Positions 39,329-49,145 of a stretch of 64,000 nt of DNA are shown in pieces (within the stretch, counting starts at the first letter, position 1; each line of letters begins with the position of its first letter). The notes beneath the pieces are model-generated. The model did no database searches. It was not told where the DNA came from and saw only the letters and a program-made list of their open reading frames with translations. The position numbers and the translations under genes were made by a program. The stretch covers positions 1,302,001 to 1,366,000 of the forward strand of contig CP099650.1 in assembly GCA_024123915.1 (NCBI GenBank). Direction: 5' to 3'. The DNA comes from Oxalobacteraceae bacterium OTU3CAMAD1 (lineage in GTDB: Bacteria; Pseudomonadota; Gammaproteobacteria; Burkholderiales; Burkholderiaceae_D).

Positions 39329-40240
39329 ATGGAATATGCGCAGCTGACCCCCGGCCGCCGTTTCGCCCCTCTCCACAGCCTGTTGTATTACAGCCAACGC
39401 ATCGTCACGCGGCCCGCCTTGCGCCGCATGGTGGTGCGCGCGCTGAGCGGCGCCTTGCGCGTGCGAGAGGGATCGGGAAAAGAGTTGTACGGGAATAGCC
39501 CGCAGGAGGAAGCCGCGCTCGCAGACCTGAGCGACAGCGGCTACGCGCCGCTGGGAAACTTGCTCGACAACGCGCAATGCGACGAGATCAAGGATTATCT
39601 AAAAAACAAACTCCTGTTCGACCGCGATCGTGACCGCGAGACATTCACCTTGATGCAGGCGCCCACCGGCGTGCGCGTGGCCGACTATCATTTGCGCGAC
39701 GTCATCGCCTGCCCGCACATCCTGGCATTGGCCAACAGCCCGCCGCTGCTGGGCCTGGCCGCCCGCTACATGGACTGCAAGCCGACGATTTCCGCGCTCG
39801 GGCTGCGCTGGTCGTTTCCGGTGGAAGGGGATTGCAGCGCGCTGCAGGCCTTCCACCGCGACTCGGAAGACTGGCGTTATCTGAAGGTGCTGGTCTACCT
39901 GACCGACGTCGATCTCGACGCCGGACCGCATGTGTATTTGCATGGGAGCCATCTGACCCAGGCGCCGATGCGCCTGCGCTTTTATACCGACACCGAGATC
40001 TCCAGCGCCTATGGCGCCGACATGTTGTTAACGGCCGTCGGCTCGCGGGGATTCTGTTTCGCCGTCGATACCGCCGGCATCCATAAAGGCACGGCGCCGG
40101 CACGGCAACCGCGCCTGATGCTGCAGATCCAGTACTCGCTGTTGCCCAGCTACGCCTACCAGTACTCGCCCGAGGTTTATCAGGGCCCGCTGGTCCTCGA
40201 TCCTTATGTGAACCGCCTGATCGTCAAGCCGCGCGGCTAG
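39329..40240 (+). CDS. PhyH-like Fe(II)/2-oxoglutarate dioxygenase
   Basis: A 303-residue protein whose middle (about 75-250) resembles phytanoyl-CoA dioxygenase: DSGYAPLGNLLD, then the metal motif HRDSED (HxD) at about 173-178 and a distal His in GIHKGTAPARQPRLMLQIQYS with the 2-oxoglutarate Arg following. The substrate is unknown. The last 17 bases overlap the end of the convergent MFS gene. GGAAGGAATTTCCC precedes the ATG. Confidence 0.7.
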   Translation: MEYAQLTPGRRFAPLHSLLYYSQRIVTRPALRRMVVRALSGALRVREGSGKELYGNSPQEEAALADLSDSGYAPLGNLLDNAQCDEIKDYLKNKLLFDRDRDRETFTLMQAPTGVRVADYHLRDVIACPHILALANSPPLLGLAARYMDCKPTISALGLRWSFPVEGDCSALQAFHRDSEDWRYLKVLVYLTDVDLDAGPHVYLHGSHLTQAPMRLRFYTDTEISSAYGADMLLTAVGSRGFCFAVDTAGIHKGTAPARQPRLMLQIQYSLLPSYAYQYSPEVYQGPLVLDPYVNRLIVKPRG

Positions 40241-41636
40241 CCGTGCCCTTGCTGAGGCTTTCGCCATCCTCCTTGCGCAGCGACCGGAAGGTCAGCGATG
40301 ACAGCATCGTCAGCACCGCCAGCGTGATGAAGGCGTAATGCAGCGCGGACGTCAGCGCCAGGCGGTTCGACTGCGGCAGGTCGCCGAGGAACCAGCCGGT
40401 GATCAGCGAGCCCGCGGCCAAGCCGAAACTCATCGACAGCTGCTGCATCGAACTGGCGATGGTGCTGGCCATGCTCGAATCGGCGTTGTCGACATCGGCG
40501 TAGGCGATGCTGTTCATGCTGGAGAACTGCAGCGAATTGAAAAAGCCCAGGCAAAGACTGATCATCACGATCACATACAGCGGTGTGCCCTGATGGACCA
40601 GGGCGTACATGGCGATGGTCACGCCGATCAGCAGTGTGTTCACGGTGAGCACCTGGCGGTAGCCGAACCTGGCCAGCACGCGCGCCGAAATGAACTTCAT
40701 GCCCATCGCGGCGGCGGCGGACGGCATCATCAGCAGGCCCGATTGCCATGCCGGCAGGCCGAGGCCCAGCTGGTACAACAGCGGCAGCAGGAACGGCAGT
40801 CCGCCCACGCCGATGCGCGTGACGAAGCCGCCGGCCACCGATACGCGGAAGGTGCGGATCTTGAACAGCGCCAGCCGCAGCAGCGGGAACTTGGCGTCCC
40901 GCGCATGCCACACATAGGCGGCCAGCAGGCTGCAGGCGATCAGCAGCAGCACCGTCGCCGACGTCGCATCGAGTTTGTGCTCACCGAAGACCTCCAGCAG
41001 CCATGACAGCAGGGCCACCCCGGTGCCAAAGAGGACAAGGCCGATCAGGTCCAGCGGCCGGGCGCCGTCGCCGCGATAGTCCGGCATGTAGCGGTGGGCG
41101 AGGAAGATGGCCGCCAGGCCGACCGGCACGTTGACGAAGAAGATGTCGCGCCAGGTCAGCCAGTGCACGATCAAGCCGCCGACGGTGGGGCCGAGCAGGG
41201 GGCCGATCAGCGCCGGGATGATCACGAAATTCATCGCCGCCAGCAGTTCGGCCTTGGGGAAGGTGCGGATGATGGCCAGCCGTCCGACCGGCATCATCAT
41301 CGCCGCGCCCAGGCCTTGCAGCAGCCGCGCCGCCACCAGCATCGGCGAATTGACGGACAGCCCGCACAGTATCGACGCCACCGTGAAAATCGCCACCGCC
41401 GACATGAAGACGCGGCGCGTGCCGAAGCGGTCGGCCATCCAGCCGCTGATCGGGATCGCCACCGCCAGACTGAGAATGTAGCTCGTGACGACCGCTTTTA
41501 AGCTCAGCGGCGTGACCTGCAGGCTCACCGCCATGCTGGGAATCGCCGTGTTGACGATGGTCGAGTCCAACTGCTCCATGAAGAGCGCGGTGGCGACGAC
41601 CCAAGGCAGATAGCGTTTGGCGGCGGAAGTATCCAT
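40224..41636 (-). CDS. DHA2-family (EmrB/QacA-type) MFS exporter
   Basis: A 470-residue inner-membrane protein with about 14 hydrophobic helices. LDSTIVNTAIPSM in helix 1 is the DHA2 signature, followed by GWMADRFGTRRVF between helices 2 and 3 and LLGPTVGGLIVHWLTWRDIFFVNVPVG of motif C. The family exports drugs, dyes or toxic metabolites by proton antiport. ATG at 41636 has GAAGG upstream. It lies 36 bases beyond the bluB stop, so read-through from the cobalamin operon is possible. Confidence 0.88.
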   Translation of the reverse strand: MDTSAAKRYLPWVVATALFMEQLDSTIVNTAIPSMAVSLQVTPLSLKAVVTSYILSLAVAIPISGWMADRFGTRRVFMSAVAIFTVASILCGLSVNSPMLVAARLLQGLGAAMMMPVGRLAIIRTFPKAELLAAMNFVIIPALIGPLLGPTVGGLIVHWLTWRDIFFVNVPVGLAAIFLAHRYMPDYRGDGARPLDLIGLVLFGTGVALLSWLLEVFGEHKLDATSATVLLLIACSLLAAYVWHARDAKFPLLRLALFKIRTFRVSVAGGFVTRIGVGGLPFLLPLLYQLGLGLPAWQSGLLMMPSAAAAMGMKFISARVLARFGYRQVLTVNTLLIGVTIAMYALVHQGTPLYVIVMISLCLGFFNSLQFSSMNSIAYADVDNADSSMASTIASSMQQLSMSFGLAAGSLITGWFLGDLPQSNRLALTSALHYAFITLAVLTMLSSLTFRSLRKEDGESLSKGTASRAA

Positions 41637-41672
41637 GCCTTCAATTGTCACATAAAAGGCAAGGTCGGGTCA

Positions 41673-42356
41673 TTAGGCCGGATTGTATGGGGCGCCGGGT
41701 TTTTCTTCGACAACCGCTCCCCAGTGGTCCTCGAACATGATCTCGCTCAGCGGGCGTCGCTGGTCCCAGCGTTCCAGCTCCAGCATCGGCGCGGTGTAGA
41801 ACTCCTCCACCTGGCCCACGCACAGCACCGCGATCGGCTGGCTGCCATCCGGCATGCCGCAAATCTCGCGCAACCTTTGCGGATCGAACATCGACACCCA
41901 ACCCGCGCCGATCCCCTCGGCGCGCGCCGCCAGCCAGAAGTTCTGCAGCGCGCACGACGCCGACGCCAGGTCCATCTCTGGCATGGTCCGGCGGCCGAAC
42001 ACATAGTTGTCACGCTTGTCGACCAAGCCGACCACCAGCACCTCGGCGCAGGCCAGTATGCCTTCCACTTTCAGCTGCATGAACTCCTCCGCGCGCTTGC
42101 CCAGCGCCTCCGCAGTCTTGATGCGCTCCTCGTTCACGTGCTGGTGGATGCTGGCGCGCAACTCGGCGCTGGCGATGCGGATGAAGCGCCACGGCTGCAT
42201 CAAGCCGACGCTAGGCCCGTTATGCGCGGCGGCGATGAAGCGCAGCAGTTGCCCGTCCTCCAACGGCCCGGGCTTGAAGTGGCGCACATCGCGCCGCTCG
42301 CGTATCGCGCGGTAGACGCCCTCGATTTCGGCGGCGGAAAAAGCGTGTCGATTCAT
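41673..42356 (-). CDS. bluB: 5,6-dimethylbenzimidazole synthase
   Basis: A 227-residue flavin-destructase of the nitroreductase fold that turns FMNH2 and O2 into DMB, the lower ligand of cobalamin. [32 protein letters not shown] and [12 protein letters not shown] are characteristic of BluB rather than of ordinary nitroreductases. The start overlaps the cobQ stop (ATGA, 42353-42356). Its presence means the organism can make its own lower ligand aerobically. Last gene of the riboswitch-controlled operon. Confidence 0.92.
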   Translation of the reverse strand: MNRHAFSAAEIEGVYRAIRERRDVRHFKPGPLEDGQLLRFIAAAHNGPSVGLMQPWRFIRIASAELRASIHQHVNEERIKTAEALGKRAEEFMQLKVEGILACAEVLVVGLVDKRDNYVFGRRTMPEMDLASASCALQNFWLAARAEGIGAGWVSMFDPQRLREICGMPDGSQPIAVLCVGQVEEFYTAPMLELERWDQRRPLSEIMFEDHWGAVVEEKPGAPYNPA

Positions 42357-43810
42357 GGCGCCTTCTTCAGCGCGACCAGCGCATCCAGCAAAGGCTGCGT
42401 GGCGTCGGCGATGCGTTCCAGGCTGGCCTCGCGCAGCGCCGAGGTATCGACCGTGCGGTCCGAATGCAGACCGGCCCAGCGCAGCAGCGCGCCGCTGGCT
42501 TCGCGCGTATCGAACAGGCCATGCAGATAGGTGCCTAGTATCTGGTCGTCGGCCGAGCGCGCGCCCTCCGGGCGGCCGTCGATCAGGAAGGCGGGAGATT
42601 CCAGCGCGCCGCCGGTCGAGGTGCCCATGTGGATTTCATAGCCTGCCACCGTCGCGCCATCGGTGTCGAAGGCGCACGTGCCACGGACTTGCTCCAGCCG
42701 TTTGTCGGCTGTCATTTCGGTGACCATGTCGAGCAGGCCGAGCGCCTCCGAGTCGCCGGCCTTGCCCTCGATGCCGAGGGGATCTGTGACGCTGCGTCCC
42801 AACATCTGGAAGCCGCCGCACACGCCGATGACTTTACCGCCGTAGCGCAGGTGGCGGGCGATCTCCTTCGGCCAGCCTTGCGCGCGCAGCCATTCCAGAT
42901 CGCCGCGCGTGTTCTTGCTGCCGGGGAGGATGATCAGGTCCGCCTTGGGTATCGGCTCGCCCTGGCGAACGAAATGCAGATCGACGTCGGGATGCGCGCG
43001 CAGCGCATCGAAGTCGGTGTGGTTGCTCATGCGCGGAAGGCTGGGCACCACCACGCGGAAAGCGCCCTTGGACGCCTGCACCGGCTGCACAGCGTCCTCG
43101 GCGTCGAGGAACAGGCCGTGAAGATACGGCAGCACGGCGAGCACCGGCTTGCCGGTCTGCTGTTCCAGCCATTCCAGGCCGGGTTCCAGCAGCTTGATAT
43201 CGCCCCGGAAGCGGTTGATGACGAAGCCGATGGTGCGTGCGCGCTCGCTCTCCGACAGGCAGGACAAGGTGCCGACGATGTGCGCGAACACGCCGCCGCG
43301 ATCGATGTCCGCCACCAGCACCACCGGGCAGTCGACTTTTTCGGCGAAGCCCATGTTGGCGATGTCGCGGTCGCGCAGATTGATCTCCGCCGGGCTGCCG
43401 GCGCCTTCGACGATCACGCTGTCGTACTGCGTGAGCAGGCGGTCGTGCGATTCCAGCACCGCCTGCATGGCCACGGTTTTGTATTGGTGGTAGTCGCGCG
43501 CGTTCATCTCGGCGCGGACCTTGCCATGGATGACGACCTGCGCGCCGATGTCGCTCGATGGTTTTAGCAGGACCGGGTTCATGTCCGTGTGCGGCGCCAG
43601 GCCGGCGGCGATCGCTTGTAGCGCCTGCGCGCGGCCGATCTCGCCGCCGTCGGCGGTGACCGCGCTGTTGAGCGCCATGTTCTGCGGCTTGAACGGCACC
43701 ACCCGCACGCCCTGGCGCTTGAGCAGCCGGCACAGGGCGGCGACCACGGTGCTTTTGCCGGCGTCGGAGGTGGTGCCCTGTACCATCAGGGTCGAATAGG
43801 GAAAACTCAC
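42353..43810 (-). CDS. cobQ: Cobyric acid synthase
   Basis: A 485-residue amidotransferase that amidates four side chains of adenosylcobyrinate a,c-diamide. The synthetase half opens with [12 protein letters not shown] (P-loop-like, residues 10-21) and the glutaminase half has nucleophile Cys in VCGGFQMLG and the HGLFD histidine. It begins one base after the btuF stop and overlaps bluB. Confidence 0.95.
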   Translation of the reverse strand: MSFPYSTLMVQGTTSDAGKSTVVAALCRLLKRQGVRVVPFKPQNMALNSAVTADGGEIGRAQALQAIAAGLAPHTDMNPVLLKPSSDIGAQVVIHGKVRAEMNARDYHQYKTVAMQAVLESHDRLLTQYDSVIVEGAGSPAEINLRDRDIANMGFAEKVDCPVVLVADIDRGGVFAHIVGTLSCLSESERARTIGFVINRFRGDIKLLEPGLEWLEQQTGKPVLAVLPYLHGLFLDAEDAVQPVQASKGAFRVVVPSLPRMSNHTDFDALRAHPDVDLHFVRQGEPIPKADLIILPGSKNTRGDLEWLRAQGWPKEIARHLRYGGKVIGVCGGFQMLGRSVTDPLGIEGKAGDSEALGLLDMVTEMTADKRLEQVRGTCAFDTDGATVAGYEIHMGTSTGGALESPAFLIDGRPEGARSADDQILGTYLHGLFDTREASGALLRWAGLHSDRTVDTSALREASLERIADATQPLLDALVALKKAP

Positions 43811-43811
43811 T

Positions 43812-44717
43812 TTAATTCTTCCTGTGCTGGCGCGCCAGTTCGAGTTTTTCGCACATGACGGTGGTGCCGGCGACCATGCGCGGGCCGGCGCGGTTCAGCA
43901 GCTCGCCGTCCAGGGTGAAGAGGTTGTCGTTGCGAACCGCCTTCATCGTGGTATACGGCTTCCAGAGTGTGACGCCGCCGTAGTCCTTTTCTGCCGTGCC
44001 GAAGACCGCCTCCGGGTCCGCCTGCAGCACCGCTTCCACGCTGACCACGGGCGCCGTGGTTTTGAGGTCGGCGAAGATATTGACGCCACCGCACAGGCGC
44101 ATGGCGTCGCTGACGATGGACACGCCGTTGAGCGTGTAGAGCGGCTTGTCCCATACCTGGTAGAACATGCGCACCGGCGGACGGTTGGAGTACTGTTTGG
44201 CCAGTGCCGCGAACTGCTTGCGGATGTCGGCGGCGGCGGGCTGCGCGACGCTTTCGGTACCCATCAACTGGCCGAGGCGCAGCAGGTTGTCGGGGATGCC
44301 GTCCAGCTTCAAAGGCTCGCTATGGAAAATCGGAATGCCCAATTGGCGCAGCGTTTCGATCTGACGCTCGGAGCTGCCGTGCATCCAGGCGACGATCAGG
44401 TCCGGCTTCATGGCGATCACACGTTCCATGTCGATCTGGCGGTTGGTGCCGATGCGCGGAATCTTCTTTGCCGCTTCCGGGAAATCGCTGTAGGTGACTG
44501 CGCCGACGATCCTGTCTCCGCCGCCGGCCGCATACAGCAGCTCCGTCACATGCGGCGCCATGGCGATGATGCGCTGGGCCGGTTTTTGCAGCGTGATCAC
44601 GTTGCCGTCGTCGTCGCGCACGCTGATGGCGGCGGCACTGGCGTCAGTGGTGTAGACAGCGGCGGTGATGGCGGCCGTGCACATGCAGAGTGTCGCGGCG
44701 AGTTGGTTCTTCTTCAT
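43812..44717 (-). CDS. btuF: Periplasmic cobalamin-binding ABC component
   Basis: A 301-residue helical-backbone solute-binding protein with signal peptide (cleavage near ASAAA). [25 protein letters not shown] and MKPDLIVAW are typical of the BtuF/FepB group. Together with the permease and ATPase genes of this operon it imports cobalamin or cobinamide. The ATG overlaps the stop of the upstream aminotransferase gene (ATGA, 44714-44717), which decides this start. Confidence 0.85.
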   Translation of the reverse strand: MKKNQLAATLCMCTAAITAAVYTTDASAAAISVRDDDGNVITLQKPAQRIIAMAPHVTELLYAAGGGDRIVGAVTYSDFPEAAKKIPRIGTNRQIDMERVIAMKPDLIVAWMHGSSERQIETLRQLGIPIFHSEPLKLDGIPDNLLRLGQLMGTESVAQPAAADIRKQFAALAKQYSNRPPVRMFYQVWDKPLYTLNGVSIVSDAMRLCGGVNIFADLKTTAPVVSVEAVLQADPEAVFGTAEKDYGGVTLWKPYTTMKAVRNDNLFTLDGELLNRAGPRMVAGTTVMCEKLELARQHRKN

Positions 44718-45694
44718 TGGTTGGTCCATTCGTTCAATGCTTTTTGTAGGCGATTCCATCCCGCTTCGTCGGGCGGCAGGCCAAGGCGGATGCCGCGCGC
44801 GGCGTGCTTGAACAACCGCACCCAGATGCCGCGTTCCGCCATGTGTTGCCAGAACGCCTCCGGCCGCGCCTCGCTCCACCACTGGAACAACGGTGTGCCG
44901 TTCGATGCGATGCCGTGCGCGGCCAGCAGCTGGCGCAAACGTTCGCCGCTGGCGTCCAGTTGTTCGCGCGTGCCGGCCTGCCATTGTTTGTCGCGCAGCG
45001 CGGCGATGGCGATGTGCTGGGCCGGACCGCTGACGGTCCACGGGCCGAGCAAGTCCGCCAGGCCGCGCAACAGGTCCGGGTGGGCGGCGACGAAGCCCAG
45101 GCGTATGCCGGCCAGCCCGAAGAATTTCCCGACCGAGCGCAGTACGATCAACCCCGTTCTGCCGCTGTGGGCGGCGACGCTATTTTGCTCAGACGTGTCG
45201 CCGAAGGCTTCATCGACGACCAGCCAGCCGCCGCGCGCCGCCAGTTGGCCCGCCCAGTCCAGCAGCCGCGTGGCCGGCACCGTGGCGCCTGTGGGATTGT
45301 TGGGATTGACGATGACCACGACGTCGCTGACAGCGACGGCCGCATCCAGTTCGGCGTAAGACGTTTGGGTCAGCGTGTGACCGTGATCGCTCCAGTGATG
45401 CGCGTGCTCCGCGTACGACGGCGCGGTGACGGTTACGCGCGACGGTTTGCGCAACCGGGGAAGCGCTTGTATCGCCGCCTGCGTGCCCGCCACCGGCAGC
45501 ATCAATGGCGCGCGATAGTAGGTCTCCGCCGCGCGCGCCAGTTCAGGATCGGCTTCGGGCAGGCGGTGCCACGCATTGTCCGGTAGCTGCGGCGCCGGGT
45601 ACCAGCGCGGATTGATGCCGGTCGACAGATCGAGCCAGTCGTCGCGGCCGAAGCGCAGCGCGGCGTCGCGCAGGTTGCCGCCGTGTTCAAGCAT
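44714..45694 (-). CDS. cobC: L-threonine-O-3-phosphate decarboxylase-type aminotransferase
   Basis: A 326-residue fold-type I PLP enzyme, the cobC (Pseudomonas naming) or cobD (Salmonella naming) step that provides aminopropanol phosphate for the nucleotide loop. GGNLRDAALRFGRDDWLDLSTGINP is the family N-terminus, NPNNPTG and VVDEAFGD bind the cofactor ring, and SVGKFFGLAGIRLGF holds the PLP lysine. Start ATG 45694 overlaps the end of cbiB by 8 bases; longer frames upstream lie inside cbiB. Confidence 0.9.
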   Translation of the reverse strand: MLEHGGNLRDAALRFGRDDWLDLSTGINPRWYPAPQLPDNAWHRLPEADPELARAAETYYRAPLMLPVAGTQAAIQALPRLRKPSRVTVTAPSYAEHAHHWSDHGHTLTQTSYAELDAAVAVSDVVVIVNPNNPTGATVPATRLLDWAGQLAARGGWLVVDEAFGDTSEQNSVAAHSGRTGLIVLRSVGKFFGLAGIRLGFVAAHPDLLRGLADLLGPWTVSGPAQHIAIAALRDKQWQAGTREQLDASGERLRQLLAAHGIASNGTPLFQWWSEARPEAFWQHMAERGIWVRLFKHAARGIRLGLPPDEAGWNRLQKALNEWTNQ

Positions 45695-46652
45695 GTACGT
45701 ACTCCAGGATAAAAGCCGCGACCAGCGCGCAGGATAGCCACAGCCCCGTGGTGCGGACCACGAGATGCCATGCGCGGGCGATATCGGCGCCGGTGGCCGG
45801 TGCTCCCTGGCCCAGCGGCGGACGTTCTTCAACCTCGCCGTCGTAGATGGCCGCGCCACCCAGTTGCACGCCAAGCGCGCCGGCGCCGCTGGCCATGACC
45901 GGACCGGCGTTCGGACTGCTCCACGCCGGCGCTTGTGCGCGCCAGCATGCCCAGGCGCGCCGTTTTCCATGCAGTCCCGGCGCCAGTAGCACGTAGGACA
46001 GCGCGGTCAGGCGCGCGGGCAGGTAATTGAGCGCGTCGTCGAGACGCGCGGCGGCGCAGCCGAATTGCAAAAGGCGGGGAGTGCGGTAGCCCCACATCGC
46101 GTCGAGCGTGTTCGCCATGCGGAACATGACCGCGCCCGGGCCGCCGGCGACGATGAACCAGAACAGCGTGCCGAAGACGGCGTCGTTGCCGTTTTCAAGC
46201 AGGGATTCGGCGCTGGCCTTGGTCAATTCGATCTCGCTAGCGCTGGTGGTGTCGCGGCTGACGATGCGGGCCGTCAGCAAGCGGGCGTTGGGCAAATCCT
46301 TCCGCGCCAGTGCCTCGGCGATCGGCAGGTTGTGGTCGCGCAGGCTGCGCAGGCCAAGCGCGAAGTAGAGCATGATGACGTGCAGCGCATACACCAACCA
46401 CGCGCTCAGTGGAGCGGCCATCCAAACCAACAGGCTGGCGACGGCGGTCAGCGGCAGCACCGCCAGCATCCAGGCCAGCACACCGCGCCAGAAGCGCAAG
46501 CCGCCGCGATTGAGGCGGCGTTCCAGCGCCATCGCCAGATTGCCGAATCCGACCAGCGGATGCCAGCGGCGCGCCTCGCCGAGTAAAAAGTCCAGCAGTA
46601 CGCCGGCCACCATCAACAACGCAACGGCGTAAAAGCTCAACCCTGACAGCAC
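45687..46652 (-). CDS. cbiB: Adenosylcobinamide-phosphate synthase
   Basis: A 321-residue membrane protein that attaches aminopropanol (or its phosphate) to adenosylcobyric acid. LLDFLLGEARRWHPLVGFGNL, SRDTTSASEIELTKASAESLLENGNDAVFGTLFW and NTLDAMWGYRT are strongly conserved family stretches; several hydrophobic helices. GTG at 46652 is the start: it has AAAGGA upstream and lies 2 bases after the cobU stop. Confidence 0.92.
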   Translation of the reverse strand: MLSGLSFYAVALLMVAGVLLDFLLGEARRWHPLVGFGNLAMALERRLNRGGLRFWRGVLAWMLAVLPLTAVASLLVWMAAPLSAWLVYALHVIMLYFALGLRSLRDHNLPIAEALARKDLPNARLLTARIVSRDTTSASEIELTKASAESLLENGNDAVFGTLFWFIVAGGPGAVMFRMANTLDAMWGYRTPRLLQFGCAAARLDDALNYLPARLTALSYVLLAPGLHGKRRAWACWRAQAPAWSSPNAGPVMASGAGALGVQLGGAAIYDGEVEERPPLGQGAPATGADIARAWHLVVRTTGLWLSCALVAAFILEYVHA

Positions 46653-46654
46653 GG

Positions 46655-47203
46655 CTATCCTTTTAATACCAGCGGCAGGCCGGCGGCGACGAACACCGCG
46701 CGGTCGCAGATCGCCGCCACCGATTGATTCAGACGCCCCTGCTCGTCGAGGAAGCAGCGCGAAATGGCGCCGGATGGCATGATGCCCAATCCCACCTCGT
46801 TCGATACCAGCACCACGTCGCTGGTGCATTTGATCAGCGCACTGGCCAACATGTCCTGCTGCTCGTGGAACAGCGCCGGTAGCGTGATCTCGCCAACTTC
46901 CGGATACTCTTCGCCGCTGCTGAATAGCAGGTTGCTGAGCCAAAGCGTCAGGCAATCGACCATGATCAGGCGGTCCGGGGACGACCAGCGCAGCAACTGG
47001 TTACCGAGTGCCAGCGGCTCCTCGACGGTGGTCCATTCGCCTGGGCGGGTGGCGCGGTGGTGTGCGATGCGGGCCGCCATTTCGGCGTCGCCGGCGGTGG
47101 CGGTGGCGATGTAGACGACTTCCTTGCCTGATTCTACGGCCAGGCGCTCGGCGTAGGCGCTTTTACCGGAGCGTGCGCCGCCCAGAACGAGTGTACGTGT
47201 CAT
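46655..47203 (-). CDS. cobU: Adenosylcobinamide kinase / guanylyltransferase
   Basis: A 182-residue bifunctional enzyme that phosphorylates adenosylcobinamide and adds GMP. P-loop GGARSGKSAYAE at residues 8-19, the HHRATRP segment that contains the guanylylated His, VDCLTLWLSNLL and SNEVGLGIMP are all present. It overlaps cobB by 4 bases (ATGA). Confidence 0.93.
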   Translation of the reverse strand: MTRTLVLGGARSGKSAYAERLAVESGKEVVYIATATAGDAEMAARIAHHRATRPGEWTTVEEPLALGNQLLRWSSPDRLIMVDCLTLWLSNLLFSSGEEYPEVGEITLPALFHEQQDMLASALIKCTSDVVLVSNEVGLGIMPSGAISRCFLDEQGRLNQSVAAICDRAVFVAAGLPLVLKG

Positions 47204-48498
47204 ACCGGACTCCTTGAAAACAGGGCGGCGACTGCCGCCGGGTTGGATGGGAAGTAAGCGTGAAAATACGAAGCGGTGAGCGATCCTGCGCGATACCAGG
47301 CTTCGCCTTGTATTGCGGAGGGATGTTTAATAGTATGCGCCGCCGGCTGCACAGTTGTCGCCAATTTGGAGTAATGGAACGTGTGACCGCGCAGGATTCC
47401 GTGCTCCGTGGGGAGAGCCTGCGGCCCGAGACCGGCCAGGCGTGGCTGCATTGCCACACTGCCGGTCAGTAAGCCGGCCATCGGCCAAATCGTGCCGGAT
47501 TGGTCGGCCAGCGTATCGGCCAGCGCCATCATGCCGCCGCATTCGGCGACAATGGGGATGCCCGCCGCGTGGATGGCGCGTATCGACGATTTCCACGCGT
47601 CCGCGCCCGACAACGCCTCGGCGTGCAGTTCAGGGTAGCCGCCGGGAAGATAGACCGCGTCGGCGCCGTCGGGCACCGGTTCGTCGGCCAGCGGCGAGAA
47701 GAATGTCAGTGTCGCGCCAAGGGCTTTCAGGGTGTCCAGGTTGGCGGGGTAGAGGAACATGAAGGCCGGATCGCGCGCGATGGCGATGGTTTTCCCCGCC
47801 AGTGCGGGCACGGGCTCCGGATCTATCGCCACGGGAGTCGTTATGTCGATGTTGCGCAACTGGTCCCACGCCGCCTCGTCGAACACCAGCTGGTCGGCCA
47901 ACGTGTCGAGCAATCCGTCGATGTCGCTCACTTCACCGGGCAGCACGAGGCCCAGATGGCGTTCCGGCAGCGATCTTGTCTGGCGCGGCATGGTGCCGAA
48001 CAGCGGAATATCGCGCAGCGACGCCGCCACCATTTTGGCGTGGTTTTCGCTGGCGACGCGGTTCGCGATCACGCCCGCCATGTCGACCGGGCCGTAGTCC
48101 CGCAGGCCATGCACCAGGGCGCCGGCGGTTTGCGCCATCGAGGAGGCGTCGATCACCGCCATCACCGGCACGCCGAATTCGCGCGCCAGGTCGGCGGACG
48201 ACGGCGTGCCGTCGTACAGGCCCATGACGCCTTCGATCAAGATCACATCCGCGTCGGCGGCCGCCTGCGCCAACTGGGCGCGGCACTGCTCCGGGCCGAC
48301 CATCCACAGATCCAGCGTGCGCACCGGCGCGCCGCTGGCGCGCTCCAGCAGCATCGGGTCGATGAAATCGGGACCGCATTTGAACACGCGCACGCGTTTG
48401 CCCAGCCGCGCCAGCTTGCGCGCCAGCGCCGCCGTCACGGTGGTTTTGCCCTGGCCGGAGGCCACGGCGGCGATCAATAGCGCCTTGACCGTTGCCAT
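47200..48498 (-). CDS. cobB: Cobyrinic acid a,c-diamide synthase
   Basis: A 432-residue amidotransferase (CobB/CbiA). The N-terminus ALLIAAVASGQGKTTVT is the ATP loop, LPGGYPELHAE and the nucleophile in AECGGMMALAD belong to the glutaminase half. The start is set by TAATG overlap with the cobO stop at 48498-48500. This step acts on the finished corrin ring; no ring-building genes are in the window, which makes its presence in a salvage-type operon worth noting. Confidence 0.92.
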   Translation of the reverse strand: MATVKALLIAAVASGQGKTTVTAALARKLARLGKRVRVFKCGPDFIDPMLLERASGAPVRTLDLWMVGPEQCRAQLAQAAADADVILIEGVMGLYDGTPSSADLAREFGVPVMAVIDASSMAQTAGALVHGLRDYGPVDMAGVIANRVASENHAKMVAASLRDIPLFGTMPRQTRSLPERHLGLVLPGEVSDIDGLLDTLADQLVFDEAAWDQLRNIDITTPVAIDPEPVPALAGKTIAIARDPAFMFLYPANLDTLKALGATLTFFSPLADEPVPDGADAVYLPGGYPELHAEALSGADAWKSSIRAIHAAGIPIVAECGGMMALADTLADQSGTIWPMAGLLTGSVAMQPRLAGLGPQALPTEHGILRGHTFHYSKLATTVQPAAHTIKHPSAIQGEAWYRAGSLTASYFHAYFPSNPAAVAALFSRSPV

Positions 48499-49145
48499 TA
48501 CCACTCGGTCCCGAGTTGCGCGCCGATGCCGGCCTTGAAGGCGTGTTTGACGACCTCCATTTCGGTGACGGTATCGGCGATGGCGATCAGCTCCGGCGGC
48601 GCGCCACGGCCGGTGATGACGACGTGCTGCATCGGCGGACGCGCCAGCAGATCGTTGATCACCATTTCAACGTCCAGGTAGCGGTACTTCAGCGCGATAT
48701 TGAGTTCGTCGAACACCACCAGGCCAATGGCCGGATCGGCCAGGAATTTCTTCGCCTGCTCCCACGCGAGCAGCGCTTTTTCGGTGTCGCGTTCGCGGTT
48801 TTGCGTCTCCCAGGTATAGCCTTCCCCCATCGTGTGGAAGCTCACCTCATCGGGGAAGCGGCGCAGGAAGGCTTCCTCGCCTGTCTGCATCGCGCCTTTG
48901 ATGAACTGCACCACGCCGACCTTCATGCCGTGGCCCAGCGCGCGGATCACCATGCCGAAGCCGCTCGAGCTCTTGCCCTTGCCATTGCCGGTGTTGACGA
49001 TGATGATGCCGATCTGCTTGTCGGCGGCGGCGATCTGCGCGTCGATGATCGCCTTCTTGCGCTCCATGCGTACGCGATGGCGCTCGTTGAGCGCCGCTGT
49101 TTCGGCGCTGATGGCTGCGCTGTTGTCTTTATTCTGGTCGGTCAT
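48498..49145 (-). CDS. cobO: Cob(I)alamin adenosyltransferase, CobO/BtuR type
   Basis: A 215-residue P-loop enzyme transferring adenosyl from ATP to the cobalt. NTGNGKGKSSSGFG is the distinctive inverted P-loop; FIKGAMQTGEE, VVFDELNIALKY and VITGRGAPPELI are further CobO motifs. The N-terminal 45 residues are a helical, charged extension as in BtuR. ATG overlaps the ATPase stop (49142-49145). Confidence 0.95.
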   Translation of the reverse strand: MTDQNKDNSAAISAETAALNERHRVRMERKKAIIDAQIAAADKQIGIIIVNTGNGKGKSSSGFGMVIRALGHGMKVGVVQFIKGAMQTGEEAFLRRFPDEVSFHTMGEGYTWETQNRERDTEKALLAWEQAKKFLADPAIGLVVFDELNIALKYRYLDVEMVINDLLARPPMQHVVITGRGAPPELIAIADTVTEMEVVKHAFKAGIGAQLGTEW

